DNA of 64,000 nucleotides from Flagellimonas olearia (GCF_009184425.1 NZ_WELG01000002.1:1385375-1449374), one strand, 5' to 3'; positions 53,457 to 63,277 are shown, counted from the first letter of the stretch. Numbers and translations are program-made. Notes: a model not told the origin generated them from the sequence alone.

Positions 53457-53966
53457 ATGAAAAATGTAAAAAGAATTGCGGTAGCCCTAGTTTTGTTTGT
53501 AGCGGCTACGGGTTTTGTAAATGCGCAGAGCAAGGTTGCCCACATCAATGTGCAACAATTGTTGTCTGAAATGCCAGAGATGCAGGCTGCGCAAGCTGAG
53601 TTGAAGAAATTACAGGAAACCTACAGGGCAGATATACAAAGCTCCATGAAAGAGCTTCAAAATAAGTTGACCCAATACCAAAACGAAGCTACCTCAAAAA
53701 CCAATGAGGAAAACGAACAAAGAGCTCTAGAACTTCAAGGTTTCGAAAAAAATATCCAAGAAGCCGAACAAACTGCCATGCAGGAATTGCAGAAGAAGCA
53801 ACAAGAACTGTTCGCCCCCATTTCCGATAAGGCCAAAGCGGCCATAGAAAAAGTTGCCGCTGCGCAAGGCTTTGACTATGTTATCGATGCCAGCCCAGGA
53901 TTGAGCTTGATCGTGGCCAAAGGAAAAGACCTTTTGCCTACCGTTAAGCAGGAATTGGGATTCTAA
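53457..53966 (+). CDS. Skp/OmpH-family periplasmic chaperone
   Basis: A 169-residue protein with a signal peptide ending FVNAQ, then SKVAHINVQQLLSEMPEM, a long coiled coil (about 45-115) and the FDYVIDASPG C-terminal block. It is the usual-length paralogue of the preceding gene. A terminator follows. Confidence 0.95.
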   Translation: MKNVKRIAVALVLFVAATGFVNAQSKVAHINVQQLLSEMPEMQAAQAELKKLQETYRADIQSSMKELQNKLTQYQNEATSKTNEENEQRALELQGFEKNIQEAEQTAMQELQKKQQELFAPISDKAKAAIEKVAAAQGFDYVIDASPGLSLIVAKGKDLLPTVKQELGF

Positions 53967-53995
53967 GAAATACATTGTCCGAAGAATAAGGATAG

Positions 53996-54028
53996 ACCGC
54001 TTTTCCCAAAAGGTAAAGCGGTTTTTTT
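53996..54028 (+). terminator. Terminator after the skp pair
   Basis: ACCGCTTT (53996-54003), loop CCCAAAAGGT region, AAAGCGGT (54015-54022), then a T-run. murI, which follows, probably has its own promoter in the short gap or depends on read-through. Confidence 0.85.
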
Positions 54029-54061
54029 ATGTCAAAACCATAACAGTGGTTATTTTTAAGC

Positions 54062-54841
54062 ATGCAAAGACCTATAGGTATTTTTGACTCAGGGGTTGGG
54101 GGCACCTCCATTTGGAGGGAAATCAAGAAGATACTTCCCAACGAACATACTCTCTATTTGGCGGATAGCGCCAATGCGCCCTATGGCGAAAGATCAAAAG
54201 AGGAGATCACCCAATTGAGCATCAAGAATACCGAGTTTTTATTGCAGCACGGTTGCAAGATCATTGTAGTGGCCTGTAATACCGCCACCACCAATGCCAT
54301 TGATCATCTAAGGGCCACCTACGCAGTCCCGTTCATTGGGATAGAACCGGCCATAAAACCGGCCGCCCTTCATACCAAAACCAAAAAAGTAGGGGTTTTG
54401 GCTACCAAGGGCACCTTGTCCAGCAGTTTGTTCCACAATACCTCAAAACTCTTTGCGGAAGGGATAACCGTACTGGAGCAAGAAGGTAAGGGTCTGGTGG
54501 AACTTATAGAGGCGGGTCAGTTAAACTCACTTGCCATGCAGGAGCTTCTTAAAAAATACCTGGACCCCATGCTGGAACAAAATATAGACTGTTTGGTGTT
54601 GGGTTGTACCCACTATCCGTATTTGATACCCCTGTTGAAGGAAATGCTTCCCAACCATATCACAATTATTGATTCTGGCGAAGCCGTGGCAAGACAGACC
54701 AAGGCGGTCCTGGAAAAAAACAACCTGTTACAGCTTACGGAAAGTACTCCCCGGCATATACTGTACACCAACAAGGAAACGGAAGTGCTCCAAAAGTTGG
54801 TCAATGACCCCAGTGCCCAAGTGGCCTATCTGGATTTTTAA
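54062..54841 (+). CDS. murI: Glutamate racemase
   Basis: A 259-residue enzyme. Catalytic Cys residues are in VVACNTATTNA and LVLGCTHYPYLIP; IGIFDSGVGGTS and YLADSANAPYG are the N-terminal markers. It supplies D-glutamate for peptidoglycan. It closes the envelope gene cluster and is convergent with folA (3 bases). Confidence 0.97.
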   Translation: MQRPIGIFDSGVGGTSIWREIKKILPNEHTLYLADSANAPYGERSKEEITQLSIKNTEFLLQHGCKIIVVACNTATTNAIDHLRATYAVPFIGIEPAIKPAALHTKTKKVGVLATKGTLSSSLFHNTSKLFAEGITVLEQEGKGLVELIEAGQLNSLAMQELLKKYLDPMLEQNIDCLVLGCTHYPYLIPLLKEMLPNHITIIDSGEAVARQTKAVLEKNNLLQLTESTPRHILYTNKETEVLQKLVNDPSAQVAYLDF

Positions 54842-54844
54842 CGC

Positions 54845-55336
54845 TTATTGCTTGGTATAGGTAAGGTAGGTAAAGGCGTGCTGGTGCCGATCATCCTTTG
54901 GATGATGTTTTTCTTGGACCAACCTCCAATTTTTTTCATCGATTTCAGGAAAAAAAGTATCGGCCTCAAAAGTATCGTGTACCCGAGTGAGCTCAATATC
55001 CGTGGCAACGGCCATGGACTGTTTGTAGATTTCCCCACCCCCAATGATAAAGGCAGTTTCATGGTCGCCCACCAAATCAATGGCCTGTTCAAGCGAATGC
55101 ACCACCGTACACGGGAACTTTGGAGCGTAGTTGGTATCGCGTGTAATGGCAATGTGCTCCCGGTTGGGCAGGGCCTTAGGAAAGCTCTCCAAGGTCTTTC
55201 GGCCCATAATGATCTTATGACCCGTGGTAAGGGCCTTAAAACGCTTAAAATCGTCAGGTAGGTGCCATACCAAATCGTTGTCCTTGCCCAAAGCATTGTT
55301 CTCGGCGGCCGCGGCTATAATGATGAGTCGCTTCAC
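54845..55336 (-). CDS. folA: Dihydrofolate reductase
   Basis: A 163-residue enzyme: AAAENNALGKDNDLVWHLP (substrate loop), DFKRFKALTTGHKIIMGRKT (NADPH binding), AFIIGGGEIYKQSM and ADTFFPEI. It makes tetrahydrofolate. Its ATG overlaps the stop of the 2TM gene by 4 bases, so the two are coupled, with the 2TM gene first. Confidence 0.96.
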   Translation of the reverse strand: MKRLIIIAAAAENNALGKDNDLVWHLPDDFKRFKALTTGHKIIMGRKTLESFPKALPNREHIAITRDTNYAPKFPCTVVHSLEQAIDLVGDHETAFIIGGGEIYKQSMAVATDIELTRVHDTFEADTFFPEIDEKNWRLVQEKHHPKDDRHQHAFTYLTYTKQ

Positions 55337-55725
55337 AGATCTTTTTTTTTATTGATGTTGGAGAGGGGAAAATCCGTCTCGATTTCCTTCTGGATTTCCG
55401 AAATGCGTTTTTTCTGGAGTTCCACCAACCGTTCCCGCTGTCTGCGCTCCCAATCCTGTCCCATGAATTTGTGGGTCACAAAAACATTGAAGGTGTGCAG
55501 CACCAGCAAAAAGGCCCAGAACAGGATGGCCCAAACGAACCAATCATACGCCTCACCGTATTTAAGGATCTTGTTGATCAAGATCAAAAACACGCAGCCA
55601 ATCAAAAAAATGACAAAGTGGGAGAACAACCGTTTCTTCTGTTTGATGCGTTTCTGCGCATACTCCAAAAGCTCGTGCTGCTCCACATCTATAGGCGACT
55701 TTTTCTTTTTACCAAAGGACAACAT
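55333..55725 (-). CDS. 2TM-domain membrane protein
   Basis: A 130-residue protein. Residues about 18-95 hold the 2TM domain (two transmembrane helices: FVIFLIGCVFLILINKIL and FVWAILFWAFLLVLHTFNVF), as in PF13239; the rest is a charged helical tail. The function is unknown; other copies of this domain lie next to or within histidine kinases. Coupled to folA. Confidence 0.88.
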   Translation of the reverse strand: MLSFGKKKKSPIDVEQHELLEYAQKRIKQKKRLFSHFVIFLIGCVFLILINKILKYGEAYDWFVWAILFWAFLLVLHTFNVFVTHKFMGQDWERRQRERLVELQKKRISEIQKEIETDFPLSNINKKKDL

Positions 55726-55779
55726 GGAATGGCTATCTTTAGCAACAAAGATAACGTAATTGTATCCAAAACCTCAGTC

Positions 55780-56859
55780 ATGCAAAGCCTAAGAAAAAAA
55801 TTCCCCGTGCTCAACCAATGCCTCTATGCCAACACGGCCGCAACAGGATTGTTAAGTGAAGATCTAATGGAATGGCGCCAAGGACACGACCTGGATTACC
55901 TGATCGGTGGGAGCGATATGAAGGCGAAGAGTTTTGAACGTATGCCCCAGATCAAGGACACGGTGGGGAAGTTCTTCCAGTGCAAGCCCGAAAATGTGGC
56001 CTTGGTGCCCAACTTCAGTCTGGGGCTCAACATGCTTTTGGAAGGCCTGCCCAAAGACCAACGGGTATTGCTCTTGAACAATGATTATCCTTCCTTGAAC
56101 TGGCCATTCGAGACGCGAAACTTTCCCAGGGAGTACGTGGAAATCGATGAATTGATGGAAGAACACATCCTTGAAAAAGTAAAAACAGGAAAATTTGATG
56201 TCTTGGCCCTGAGTCTTGTACAATGGATCAATGGCATCAAGATTGATCTTGATTTCCTGAAACAGCTCAAAAAGGACCACCCCGATCTTTTGATCATAGC
56301 GGACGGTACCCAATTCTGTGGCACCCATGACTTCAGCTTTAAGGATTCCGGGATAGATGTGCTGTTGGCCAGTGCCTACAAATGGCTGCTGGCCGGTTAT
56401 GGCAATGGCTTTGTATTGGTCAAGGATGGGGCAAAGGACCGGTTTGATCTAAAGACCATAGGCAACGGTTCCGTGGACCGGGATGCCTCCAAACGGGAGA
56501 GCATTCCCTTTGGGAAGTATTTGGAACCCGGGCATTTGGATTCCTTCAATTTTGGGAGCCTGCAGTTTTCGTTGGACTTTTTGGACGACATCGGTATGCA
56601 GCATATAGAGTCCCACTTGGACAAACTTTCCCAGAAGGCCAAAACCGAATTTATGGAACTGGGCCTCTTGGAAGAAGCTGTGGCAAAACGGCAGGGGCAT
56701 AGCACCATTTTCAACATAAAGGGAGATGAACGACTTTTCAACAAGCTTAGCAAGGAAGAAGTGGTCTGTGCCCTGCGGGGGAACGGTATCCGACTGAGTT
56801 TCCACTTTTACAATACCCTGGAGGAAATTGATACGATCGCGAAATTGCTGAAGAACTAA
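55780..56859 (+). CDS. Class V aminotransferase-fold PLP enzyme
   Basis: A 359-residue PLP-dependent enzyme of the SufS/isopenicillin N epimerase-like group. The Lys that binds PLP is in ASAYKWLLAGYGNG; LIIADGTQFCGTHDF holds the Asp that pairs with the pyridine ring; VALVPNFSLGLNMLLEGL is the phosphate-binding region. The ATG at 55780 is preferred; upstream sequence in the same frame overlaps the opposite gene. The substrate is unknown. It is divergent from the 2TM gene. Confidence 0.9.
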   Translation: MQSLRKKFPVLNQCLYANTAATGLLSEDLMEWRQGHDLDYLIGGSDMKAKSFERMPQIKDTVGKFFQCKPENVALVPNFSLGLNMLLEGLPKDQRVLLLNNDYPSLNWPFETRNFPREYVEIDELMEEHILEKVKTGKFDVLALSLVQWINGIKIDLDFLKQLKKDHPDLLIIADGTQFCGTHDFSFKDSGIDVLLASAYKWLLAGYGNGFVLVKDGAKDRFDLKTIGNGSVDRDASKRESIPFGKYLEPGHLDSFNFGSLQFSLDFLDDIGMQHIESHLDKLSQKAKTEFMELGLLEEAVAKRQGHSTIFNIKGDERLFNKLSKEEVVCALRGNGIRLSFHFYNTLEEIDTIAKLLKN

Positions 56860-57013
56860 AGCCCGGAATTTCTTTTTGAGAAAATCCATCCACGGATTTT
56901 ACCAAAAGTGATCTTATGGTTAGGCAGATTTTATCAATATGATAAATCGATGGTAACTTATTGTAAATAAGCGGTTTTATGTATTGCTTTGTCCTGTATT
57001 TAATTTTAGTACC

Positions 57014-57310
57014 ATGGCAATAAAGAAACAATACCTAAAGAGCAAGCCAGTATGCAAGGTTACTTTTTCAGTACCTGCAGAGGAGGCAGAGAAGGTTGCG
57101 GTAGTGGGCGATTTCAACAATTGGAACGCCAAGGGCAGCACACTGAAGAAATTGAAGAACGGGATCTTCAAGGGAACATTTGATCTTCCCACGGAGAACG
57201 CTTACGAGTTCAGATACATTATAGACGGCGCTTATACCAATGATGAAGAGGCCGATCGTTTCCAATGGAACGATTACGCCGGAACAGAGAACGCCGTTCT
57301 GGAAGTATAA
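57014..57310 (+). CDS. CBM48/glycogen-binding-like early-set domain protein
   Basis: A 98-residue, single-domain protein: VAVVGDFNNWNAKGSTL and YEFRYIIDGAYTNDEEAD are typical of the glycogen-binding (AMPK/isoamylase N) E-set fold. No enzyme domain is attached. It may target a partner to glycogen or another glucan. Its own promoter probably lies in the 56860-57013 gap. Confidence 0.9.
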   Translation: MAIKKQYLKSKPVCKVTFSVPAEEAEKVAVVGDFNNWNAKGSTLKKLKNGIFKGTFDLPTENAYEFRYIIDGAYTNDEEADRFQWNDYAGTENAVLEV

Positions 57311-57321
57311 CCCATTATGAT

Positions 57322-57364
57322 CACCATGGGGGCGCCCCAACCCCTTTGGTGGTTTTTCTTTTCT
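57322..57364 (+). terminator. Terminator after the CBM48 gene
   Basis: CACCA-T-GGGG (57322-57331) and CCCC-TT-TGGTG (57341-57351) form a bulged stem, followed by a T-rich tract. Confidence 0.6.
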
Positions 57365-57489
57365 TGCGGAGTAGTACTGGGAGAATATCCAATCTTTGTA
57401 ATTCACCTAGTTGTCTAAAAATGAAGTTTCCATATTTAGTGGGGGCTTTGCTACACGAATCTTATACTGTATAGCTTTCCATATTTGGC

Positions 57490-58983
57490 TTAGTTCATAA
57501 CGTGAACGGGAAGGCTAAAACTAAAGGAAGTTCCTTCATTGGGTTGGCTCAACACCTTGATATGACTATCATGTATCTCCATGATTTTTTTTACAATGGC
57601 CAGGCCAAGACCCACTCCTTCTTTTTCCTGACCCATCTTGGTTTGGCGGTATCGTTCAAAGATCAGTGCTTGGTTTTCCTTGGCAATGCCAGGTCCCGAA
57701 TCTTGGATGGTGACCTGTACATACTTGTTTAGGGTTTCAATCTTTACAACAACTGTACCTCCATGAGGGGTAAATTTTAAGGCATTGTCCATAAGGTTTT
57801 GAATGGCCCGCTCCACCAACGATATATCTGCAAAGACCAAAGGGATATTATCGGCCATGGACAGTTTTAGGTCAATATTCTTTTGTTTGGCAAACAACGA
57901 ATAATTTCTGTGGATGTCATTGGCCAATTCACTGATGAGAAACGGTTCTTTTTTGGGTTGTATTTGATTGGCCTCCAATTTGGAGTACTCAAAAAGCTGT
58001 GAGATTAGTTTGGATAGTTTTTCACTGCTTTTGGAAATTGTGTTGAGGTATTCTTCCCGCTCTTTTTGGGAAAGCGTATGGTCCTTCATGTGCAGCGTTT
58101 CAATATATCCTTGGATTATGGATAACGGGGTGCGCAAATCGTGTGAAATATTGGCAATAAGTTCCCGTCGTAGCTCTTCCACGGACTTTATCTTTTCAAT
58201 ATCGGCCAAAATCGTGTCCGCCATGCTATTGAAAGTACTGGCCACATTGGCCAAATCGGTCTTTTCCGCATTCGCTATACGATATTTTAAATCGCCTTGC
58301 TGGAAACGTTTTGCAGCATAAATGATTTTTCTGAGACTCCGGGTAAGGTGCCAAATGGCCAGAACTCCCAAAAGGGTTGCAAAGATCAGGGTAAGTAGTG
58401 ATCCCCCTAATCCCAATCGCATAAAATAGCTATTGAAGAGGTCGCTTCGGGTGGCCAGAAAATCTTCACCTGCCAAAATAATATAGATGTACCCTTCATG
58501 CCCTTCCTTTTGGAAGTGTGCCGCTGAAAAAATGGTCTGCTTGCTCAAATCCTTGGGGTCATCGCCTAAAATATAATGGGAACCTTGTTCAGCAATGAAT
58601 TGCTTTATCGGAGCAAGATTTATCTTTTTTTCTTTGGTTTCAGGGGCGTCATGGTTCAGGACAACGGAGTATTGCACATGCCCTTCATTGTCCAACAAAT
58701 AGACCTCAATGGCACGGTTAACGGCCATCATGTCGTGCATAATGTCCCCAAAAAGGGCTTTGTTCACCGTTCCTGTTGAATCAAAAGGATGGGTGTCCTT
58801 GAATTTTTCATCAATAAGGTCTTGGGCCAGATTGGCATGCAAACGCTGTGTGGTCTCGTTAAAATATTTGTTGGAGAGGTAAAAGGAAATCAAGGTATAC
58901 CCAACCCCAGCAAGTATCAAAATAGCTGAGAAGGAGAGTATGAGCTTTAGAATAAATCGGGTTGAAAGGATATTGTTTTTCAT
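57490..58983 (-). CDS. Sensor histidine kinase
   Basis: A 497-residue kinase: transmembrane helix (about 10-32), a periplasmic sensor domain (about 35-185), a second transmembrane helix (about 190-212), HAMP (about 213-265), HisKA with the phosphorylated His in LIANISHDLRTPLSIIQGY, and an ATPase with NLMDNALKFTPHGG, DSGPGIAKEN and GVGLGLAIVKKIM. The response regulator gene lies 10 bases upstream, so the two form one operon. The signal is unknown. Confidence 0.95.
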   Translation of the reverse strand: MKNNILSTRFILKLILSFSAILILAGVGYTLISFYLSNKYFNETTQRLHANLAQDLIDEKFKDTHPFDSTGTVNKALFGDIMHDMMAVNRAIEVYLLDNEGHVQYSVVLNHDAPETKEKKINLAPIKQFIAEQGSHYILGDDPKDLSKQTIFSAAHFQKEGHEGYIYIILAGEDFLATRSDLFNSYFMRLGLGGSLLTLIFATLLGVLAIWHLTRSLRKIIYAAKRFQQGDLKYRIANAEKTDLANVASTFNSMADTILADIEKIKSVEELRRELIANISHDLRTPLSIIQGYIETLHMKDHTLSQKEREEYLNTISKSSEKLSKLISQLFEYSKLEANQIQPKKEPFLISELANDIHRNYSLFAKQKNIDLKLSMADNIPLVFADISLVERAIQNLMDNALKFTPHGGTVVVKIETLNKYVQVTIQDSGPGIAKENQALIFERYRQTKMGQEKEGVGLGLAIVKKIMEIHDSHIKVLSQPNEGTSFSFSLPVHVMN

Positions 58984-58993
58984 GATAGGTCGG

Positions 58994-59707
58994 TTAGGTA
59001 TTCATGAGCTCTTCATTGAATTTGTACCCTACGCCCCAAGTGGTCAAGATGAATTTTGGATTGCCCATATCAGGTTCAATTTTGGAGCGCAGTCTATTGA
59101 TGTGTGAGTTCACGGTATGTTCGTATCCATGAAAATCATAGCCCCAGATCATGTTCAATAATTTACTACGGTCATAGCTTTTGCCGGGATTGGAGGATAG
59201 GAGTACCAAGAGTTCAAATTCCTTGGGCGATAGTTCTATCTTTTTGCCATCCAAGATTACTTTGCGCAATTCAATGTCTATGGACAAACGGTCAAAATGC
59301 ATCAATTTTGCATCTTTTTCAGAGGATGGCTCCGTCAGGTCCATTTTTTGTCTTCTGAAAATGGCCTTTACGCGAGCAATAAACTCACGGACGCTGAAAG
59401 GTTTGGTGAGGTAATCATCGGCGCCCACTTCCAATCCTAAGACCTTGTCAATTTCTTCGGAACGGGCAGTGAGCATCATTATGGGCGAGGTGATATTATT
59501 GGCCCGAATCTTTTGACAGATTTCAATACCATCCATTTCCGGAAGCATTACATCCAAGATAATGAGGTCTGGATGTTCTTCAAGGGCCTTTTTGAGACCC
59601 AGATCTCCCCGGGTCGCCGACGAGACTTGGCAACCTAGATCTTTAAGGTGTATCTCCAAAAGGTGGATGATTTCGACATCGTCCTCAACTATCAACACGT
59701 TTTTCAT
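58994..59707 (-). CDS. OmpR/PhoB-family response regulator
   Basis: A 237-residue regulator. The receiver domain has VEDDVEI (acid pocket), DLIILDVMLPEMDG (phosphorylated Asp) and YLTKPFSVREF (Lys). The winged-helix output has LSPKEFELLVLLSSNPG and HINRLRSKIE with VGYKF. The ATG at 59707 is preferred; an upstream ATG at 59737 adds an unrelated leader. It is the first gene of the two-component operon. Confidence 0.96.
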   Translation of the reverse strand: MKNVLIVEDDVEIIHLLEIHLKDLGCQVSSATRGDLGLKKALEEHPDLIILDVMLPEMDGIEICQKIRANNITSPIMMLTARSEEIDKVLGLEVGADDYLTKPFSVREFIARVKAIFRRQKMDLTEPSSEKDAKLMHFDRLSIDIELRKVILDGKKIELSPKEFELLVLLSSNPGKSYDRSKLLNMIWGYDFHGYEHTVNSHINRLRSKIEPDMGNPKFILTTWGVGYKFNEELMNT

Positions 59708-59933
59708 GGTAGCGCTAATTAAATGGCAAAGTATCACAGAAAGTTCACCGTTTTCTAAACATTCCGAACGGTGTGTCCCTTAAAAAGTCTGTTTTTCGGC
59801 CCAATCTTTACAAAACCACTCTTTTTTTATTGTAATAATTTGATAATCAATACATAAACAATTTTGAATTTTATGTGAGACTTCTGCAACATCTGTGCGG
59901 TTCATTTGTGCCATAACCTTAAAAACAGCAATA

Positions 59934-61517
59934 ATGAACAACTTAAAATTTGCATTGATGTTAATGTGCATAGGTGTCTTGGTGGTTTCATGTAGTAATG
60001 ACGACTCCGAGGTAGTAGAACCTGTTGTACTTGATGCGGGAACACTTTCCGGCGGACCTTTTACATTTACTGTTGACGGAACCCCCGACATGGTCAGTGG
60101 GATTACCTTGGATGCCAGCGGACTGGTGGGCGGTAATAGTGGTTTTGTGATCACGGACGATTCCGATATGATTTTGGGACTTCCCTCAACATTGGAAGCC
60201 TTGGAAGGAGTGGATTTTGATGGAGCCGGAGTGGGCGTATGCTTTATTTACCATGTAGTCTATGAAGATGGATTGCAAGGACTGGAAGCTGGTATGAGCC
60301 TTAACGACCTCTCTGGAGAGTACGATCTTTCCAATAGTATTATGGTGACCAGGGGCGCCAACCCAAGTGCCAGTTTTACGGTAACCATTGAAAACGTGAT
60401 TACCCCCAAAGCGTATTTCAGTACCGGGGCCACCGCGGGAATCCCTCCGGGGGAGTCTGTGGAATACAGCTTTAATGCAGGGATTGGTCACTATTTGAAT
60501 TTCGCCACCATGCTGGGGCAATCCAACGATCTGTTCTTTGCGCCTTACGAGAACGGAATCCAATTGTATGATGAGAATGGCGTTGCCAAAACGGGAGACG
60601 TAACCTATCTGGTTGCCTTGTGGGATGCCGGTACCGAGGTGAACGAAGAGCCCGGGGTTGGACCTAACCAAGCGCCGAGACAACCCGAACCCAACACCGG
60701 GATGGACGAAAACGGAACCGTGGAATTGATAGAAAACATATCCGATGGGTTTACCTACCCCGAGGTGGACAGTATGATCAAGGTGGAACTTTCCCATGAT
60801 GGAGGTACCGAGTTTACCTTGATCATTCACAATATTTCCAATGAGTGCAGTTTGGTTTCGCCTTTTGCCCCTGGTGCCTGGGTGGTGCATGGAGCCGACA
60901 AAACCCCATTCTTTGAAGAAGGGATTTCCGCTTCCGAAGGTTTGGAACGAATGGCCGAGGACGGTAACAACGCGATTGCCGTTATGGAATTGGATGAAAA
61001 CAGTGGATACGTGTCCCCGTTCGCACCTGGGGCTTACGGAATAAACAACCCTGTTTTTGAAGAAGGCATGGCTTCTACCGAGGCTTTCGAGGCTTTGGCG
61101 GAGGATGCAAACCCTTCTGGATACGAAAATATTTTCAATACGCCGGTGGGGGCAGCAGGGCCTGGGCCGATATTCCCCGGGGATTCCTTCAGTTTTGAGT
61201 TCACTGCCGAAAACGGGGACATGCTCTCGTTTGCCTCCATGCTGGGACAGTCCAACGATTGGGTAGTGGGTACCGAAGGCATTGCCCTGTTTGAAAATGG
61301 GACTCCAATCTCTGGCGATATCACCTTGGAACTCAGTATTTATGATTCTGGGACCGAAGTGGACCAATATCCGGGAGCTGGGGCGGACCAAGCCCCACGA
61401 CAAAGCGGACCTGATACCGGTGCTGAAGAAAATGGTCTGGTGGCCGAGGAAACCGAGATAGCGGACAATGTTCCCTCCATTGAACACTTGGTACGAGTCA
61501 CCATCACCGTCAATTAA
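59934..61517 (+). CDS. Lipoprotein with duplicated spondin-N-like domains
   Basis: A 527-residue lipoprotein (start 59934, lipobox LVVSC). Two spondin-type domains (about 155-310 and 390-527) share the block FATMLGQSNDLFFAP / FASMLGQSNDWVVGT and the tail block VGPNQAPRQPEPNTG / AGADQAPRQSGPDTG. Between them lie two copies of a VSPFAPGA motif, so the protein arose by internal duplication. Spondin N domains in bacteria are extracellular and may bind polymer or matrix. Monocistronic, with a terminator. Confidence 0.9.
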   Translation: MNNLKFALMLMCIGVLVVSCSNDDSEVVEPVVLDAGTLSGGPFTFTVDGTPDMVSGITLDASGLVGGNSGFVITDDSDMILGLPSTLEALEGVDFDGAGVGVCFIYHVVYEDGLQGLEAGMSLNDLSGEYDLSNSIMVTRGANPSASFTVTIENVITPKAYFSTGATAGIPPGESVEYSFNAGIGHYLNFATMLGQSNDLFFAPYENGIQLYDENGVAKTGDVTYLVALWDAGTEVNEEPGVGPNQAPRQPEPNTGMDENGTVELIENISDGFTYPEVDSMIKVELSHDGGTEFTLIIHNISNECSLVSPFAPGAWVVHGADKTPFFEEGISASEGLERMAEDGNNAIAVMELDENSGYVSPFAPGAYGINNPVFEEGMASTEAFEALAEDANPSGYENIFNTPVGAAGPGPIFPGDSFSFEFTAENGDMLSFASMLGQSNDWVVGTEGIALFENGTPISGDITLELSIYDSGTEVDQYPGAGADQAPRQSGPDTGAEENGLVAEETEIADNVPSIEHLVRVTITVN

Positions 61518-61567
61518 ATTGCTATGTGAAAGGGAATGTCACATGTAGGTTGACCGGTTGGTCGGAG

Positions 61568-61596
61568 CGCCCAAACTTTGTTTGGGCGTTCTTTGT
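61568..61596 (+). terminator. Terminator after the spondin lipoprotein gene
   Basis: CGCCCAAAC (61568-61576), loop TTT, GTTTGGGCG (61580-61588), then TTCTTTGTT. Confidence 0.85.
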
Positions 61597-61617
61597 TATA
61601 ATGGTGAAGCTAAAATG

Positions 61618-62487
61618 TCAATGGCGGGCCAAAAGGCTATTGATTTCTCCCCAAGTGATCAATTTGATACCGTTTTCTTCAATTTTTGATTTTACGGCCT
61701 CACTGGTGAAGGTGTCAAAATCAATCTGTCGCCATGCCGAACCGAAATTCGGATGGTTTATGGTGACACCCTGCATCTCGCGGTCATCAAAAGCGGTATG
61801 GATCAAGATCACGTTGAGACCTTCGGCCAAATTATCCAAGATGTCCATGTACTGATTGCCCAATTGTCCTTTTTCAAAATGGTCATAGGAACCCAAATGC
61901 ACTTGGTCCACCAGAAAATCACCTTCCTGAATAATGGTATCGGGGTCCAGACCCACCATGGTAAGGAGCTGTGCATTGATCTGTACGGGGAGGTCATATT
62001 TTTTGCCAAGCTCCCGGTACACTTCAAAGAACGCAGGGTCAGAACCCACACTGTACATATGGGAATCTATATGGGTGGGCCGTAATCCATACGCCAAAGC
62101 CTTTTCGATTTGGGCGGAAAGCTCTTTGGCCACTTCGTTGGCAGACGCCTGTTTTTTAAGAACATCCCTCTTTTTGGGGAAATGCCCGTTTTCATCCACC
62201 AAACTGGGAACTTCATGGACGGGCAGTACGGGGCCAAACTTGTAATTTTCCCATTCGCAGGTCAAGGTAAGGTGCACGCCATGGTCAAATTGGGGGTGTG
62301 TTTTGGCAAAAAGGGCCATTTCATGGAACCACGGGCAGGGCACCATAATGCTATAGGAATTTACGGATCCGGTGGAAAGGGCCTGTATGGTGGCCTGGTT
62401 TTCGGAATGGGACAATCCGGCATCGTCTGCATGGATGATCAACAGTTTGGTCCCTTTTGGGAAACCAAGCGTCTGGGCTGTGTTCAT
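61618..62487 (-). CDS. YdjC/ChbG-type carbohydrate deacetylase
   Basis: A 289-residue enzyme of the YdjC family: [16 protein letters not shown] (metal-binding Asp pair), [13 protein letters not shown] (His), [10 protein letters not shown] (Asp-His) and LIHTAFDD. These enzymes remove acetyl groups from chitooligosaccharides or similar sugars. There is no adjacent chitin operon, so the substrate is open. It has no signal peptide. Confidence 0.92.
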   Translation of the reverse strand: MNTAQTLGFPKGTKLLIIHADDAGLSHSENQATIQALSTGSVNSYSIMVPCPWFHEMALFAKTHPQFDHGVHLTLTCEWENYKFGPVLPVHEVPSLVDENGHFPKKRDVLKKQASANEVAKELSAQIEKALAYGLRPTHIDSHMYSVGSDPAFFEVYRELGKKYDLPVQINAQLLTMVGLDPDTIIQEGDFLVDQVHLGSYDHFEKGQLGNQYMDILDNLAEGLNVILIHTAFDDREMQGVTINHPNFGSAWRQIDFDTFTSEAVKSKIEENGIKLITWGEINSLLARH

Positions 62488-62626
62488 ATGGGCAAAGGAA
62501 ATTGTAAGGGTCGATTATAAGTAGGATAAAGGTACTGAATTTTGAAATTGGGGTATGCCAAAACCAAAAGAAGCCTGCCATGTGCCCCTGTGGGCCATGG
62601 TCTGTATGTGCGGAAAGGGCCTTGGC

Positions 62627-62899
62627 CTACTCGGCGGTGGTGGGGTCTATGATGGCGGCCACCTCGCTCACCGAATTTACAGGAAACCCGCCCTGCTTGG
62701 CATGTTCCCGTACCATGTCCTTGTTGGGGGCTATGTACACGCAATAGACCTTGTCCCCGGTGACATAGCTCTGTATCCATTGGATCTCTGGCCCCATGTT
62801 CCTGAGAACACCACAGCTAGTCTGCGATATTCCCTTGAGCTGCTCGGCGGTTAAATTACCGGCATCCGGTATTTCCCGCTCAATGACATACTTTGGCAT
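62627..62899 (-). CDS. DUF4242 family protein (nickel-binding-like)
   Basis: A 90-residue protein: MPKYVIEREIPDAGNLT, GPEIQWIQSYVTGDKVYCVY and AGF-type ending with HAKQGGFPVNSV. It belongs to DUF4242, whose characterised members bind nickel; physiological role unknown. I use the ATG at 62899; an earlier one at 62971 adds a poorly conserved leader. Confidence 0.88.
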   Translation of the reverse strand: MPKYVIEREIPDAGNLTAEQLKGISQTSCGVLRNMGPEIQWIQSYVTGDKVYCVYIAPNKDMVREHAKQGGFPVNSVSEVAAIIDPTTAE

Positions 62900-63088
62900 G
62901 TTGTTGAATTTAGTTCCTACTCGTTTGGCTTTTGGGTTACGCCCCGTTTTTGTGTGGTTGCTGGACTCCACTTAAAGATAAGAAATAATGCAGCTTCTTG
63001 AAGGGGTTTATGCCGAAATCCCATAGTTTTTTGTAGTAGTCATAATTTATTATGACCCTTAAAACCAAAAGCTTATCTACATTTGGGT

Positions 63089-63277
63089 ATGTCCCAAAAG
63101 AAAGAAAAATTACAGGAGTTTATTAAGGAGGGTTACGGTACCCCGGCCCAATTGGCCGACATCTTGGACCTTGGGGTGGTCATGTTGTTCTATCTGGAAG
63201 AGGACACCTTTTCCCGAAGGGAAGTACAAAGTGTGGTGGAGGCCCTAAAAGGGATTGAGGGTTGGTTGAGGGATTGA
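63089..63277 (+). CDS. Small protein of unknown function
   Basis: A 62-residue protein starting at the ATG at 63089, charged and helical (KKEKLQEFIKEGYGTPAQLA, VVEALKGIEGWLRD). It resembles other small conserved hypothetical proteins of Flavobacteriaceae, but I cannot name a family. Confidence 0.6.
   Translation: MSQKKEKLQEFIKEGYGTPAQLADILDLGVVMLFYLEEDTFSRREVQSVVEALKGIEGWLRD

Noticed and set aside
60186-61487. A long antisense reading frame (433 residues) opposite the spondin gene
   Set aside because: It is a shadow frame of a gene with a clear signal peptide, lipobox and repeats on the + strand; its translation is low-complexity and unlike any family.
62484-62780. A 98-residue Gly/His-rich minus-strand gene
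   Set aside because: It overlaps the start of the YdjC gene and most of the DUF4242 gene in another frame, with no domain and unusual composition.
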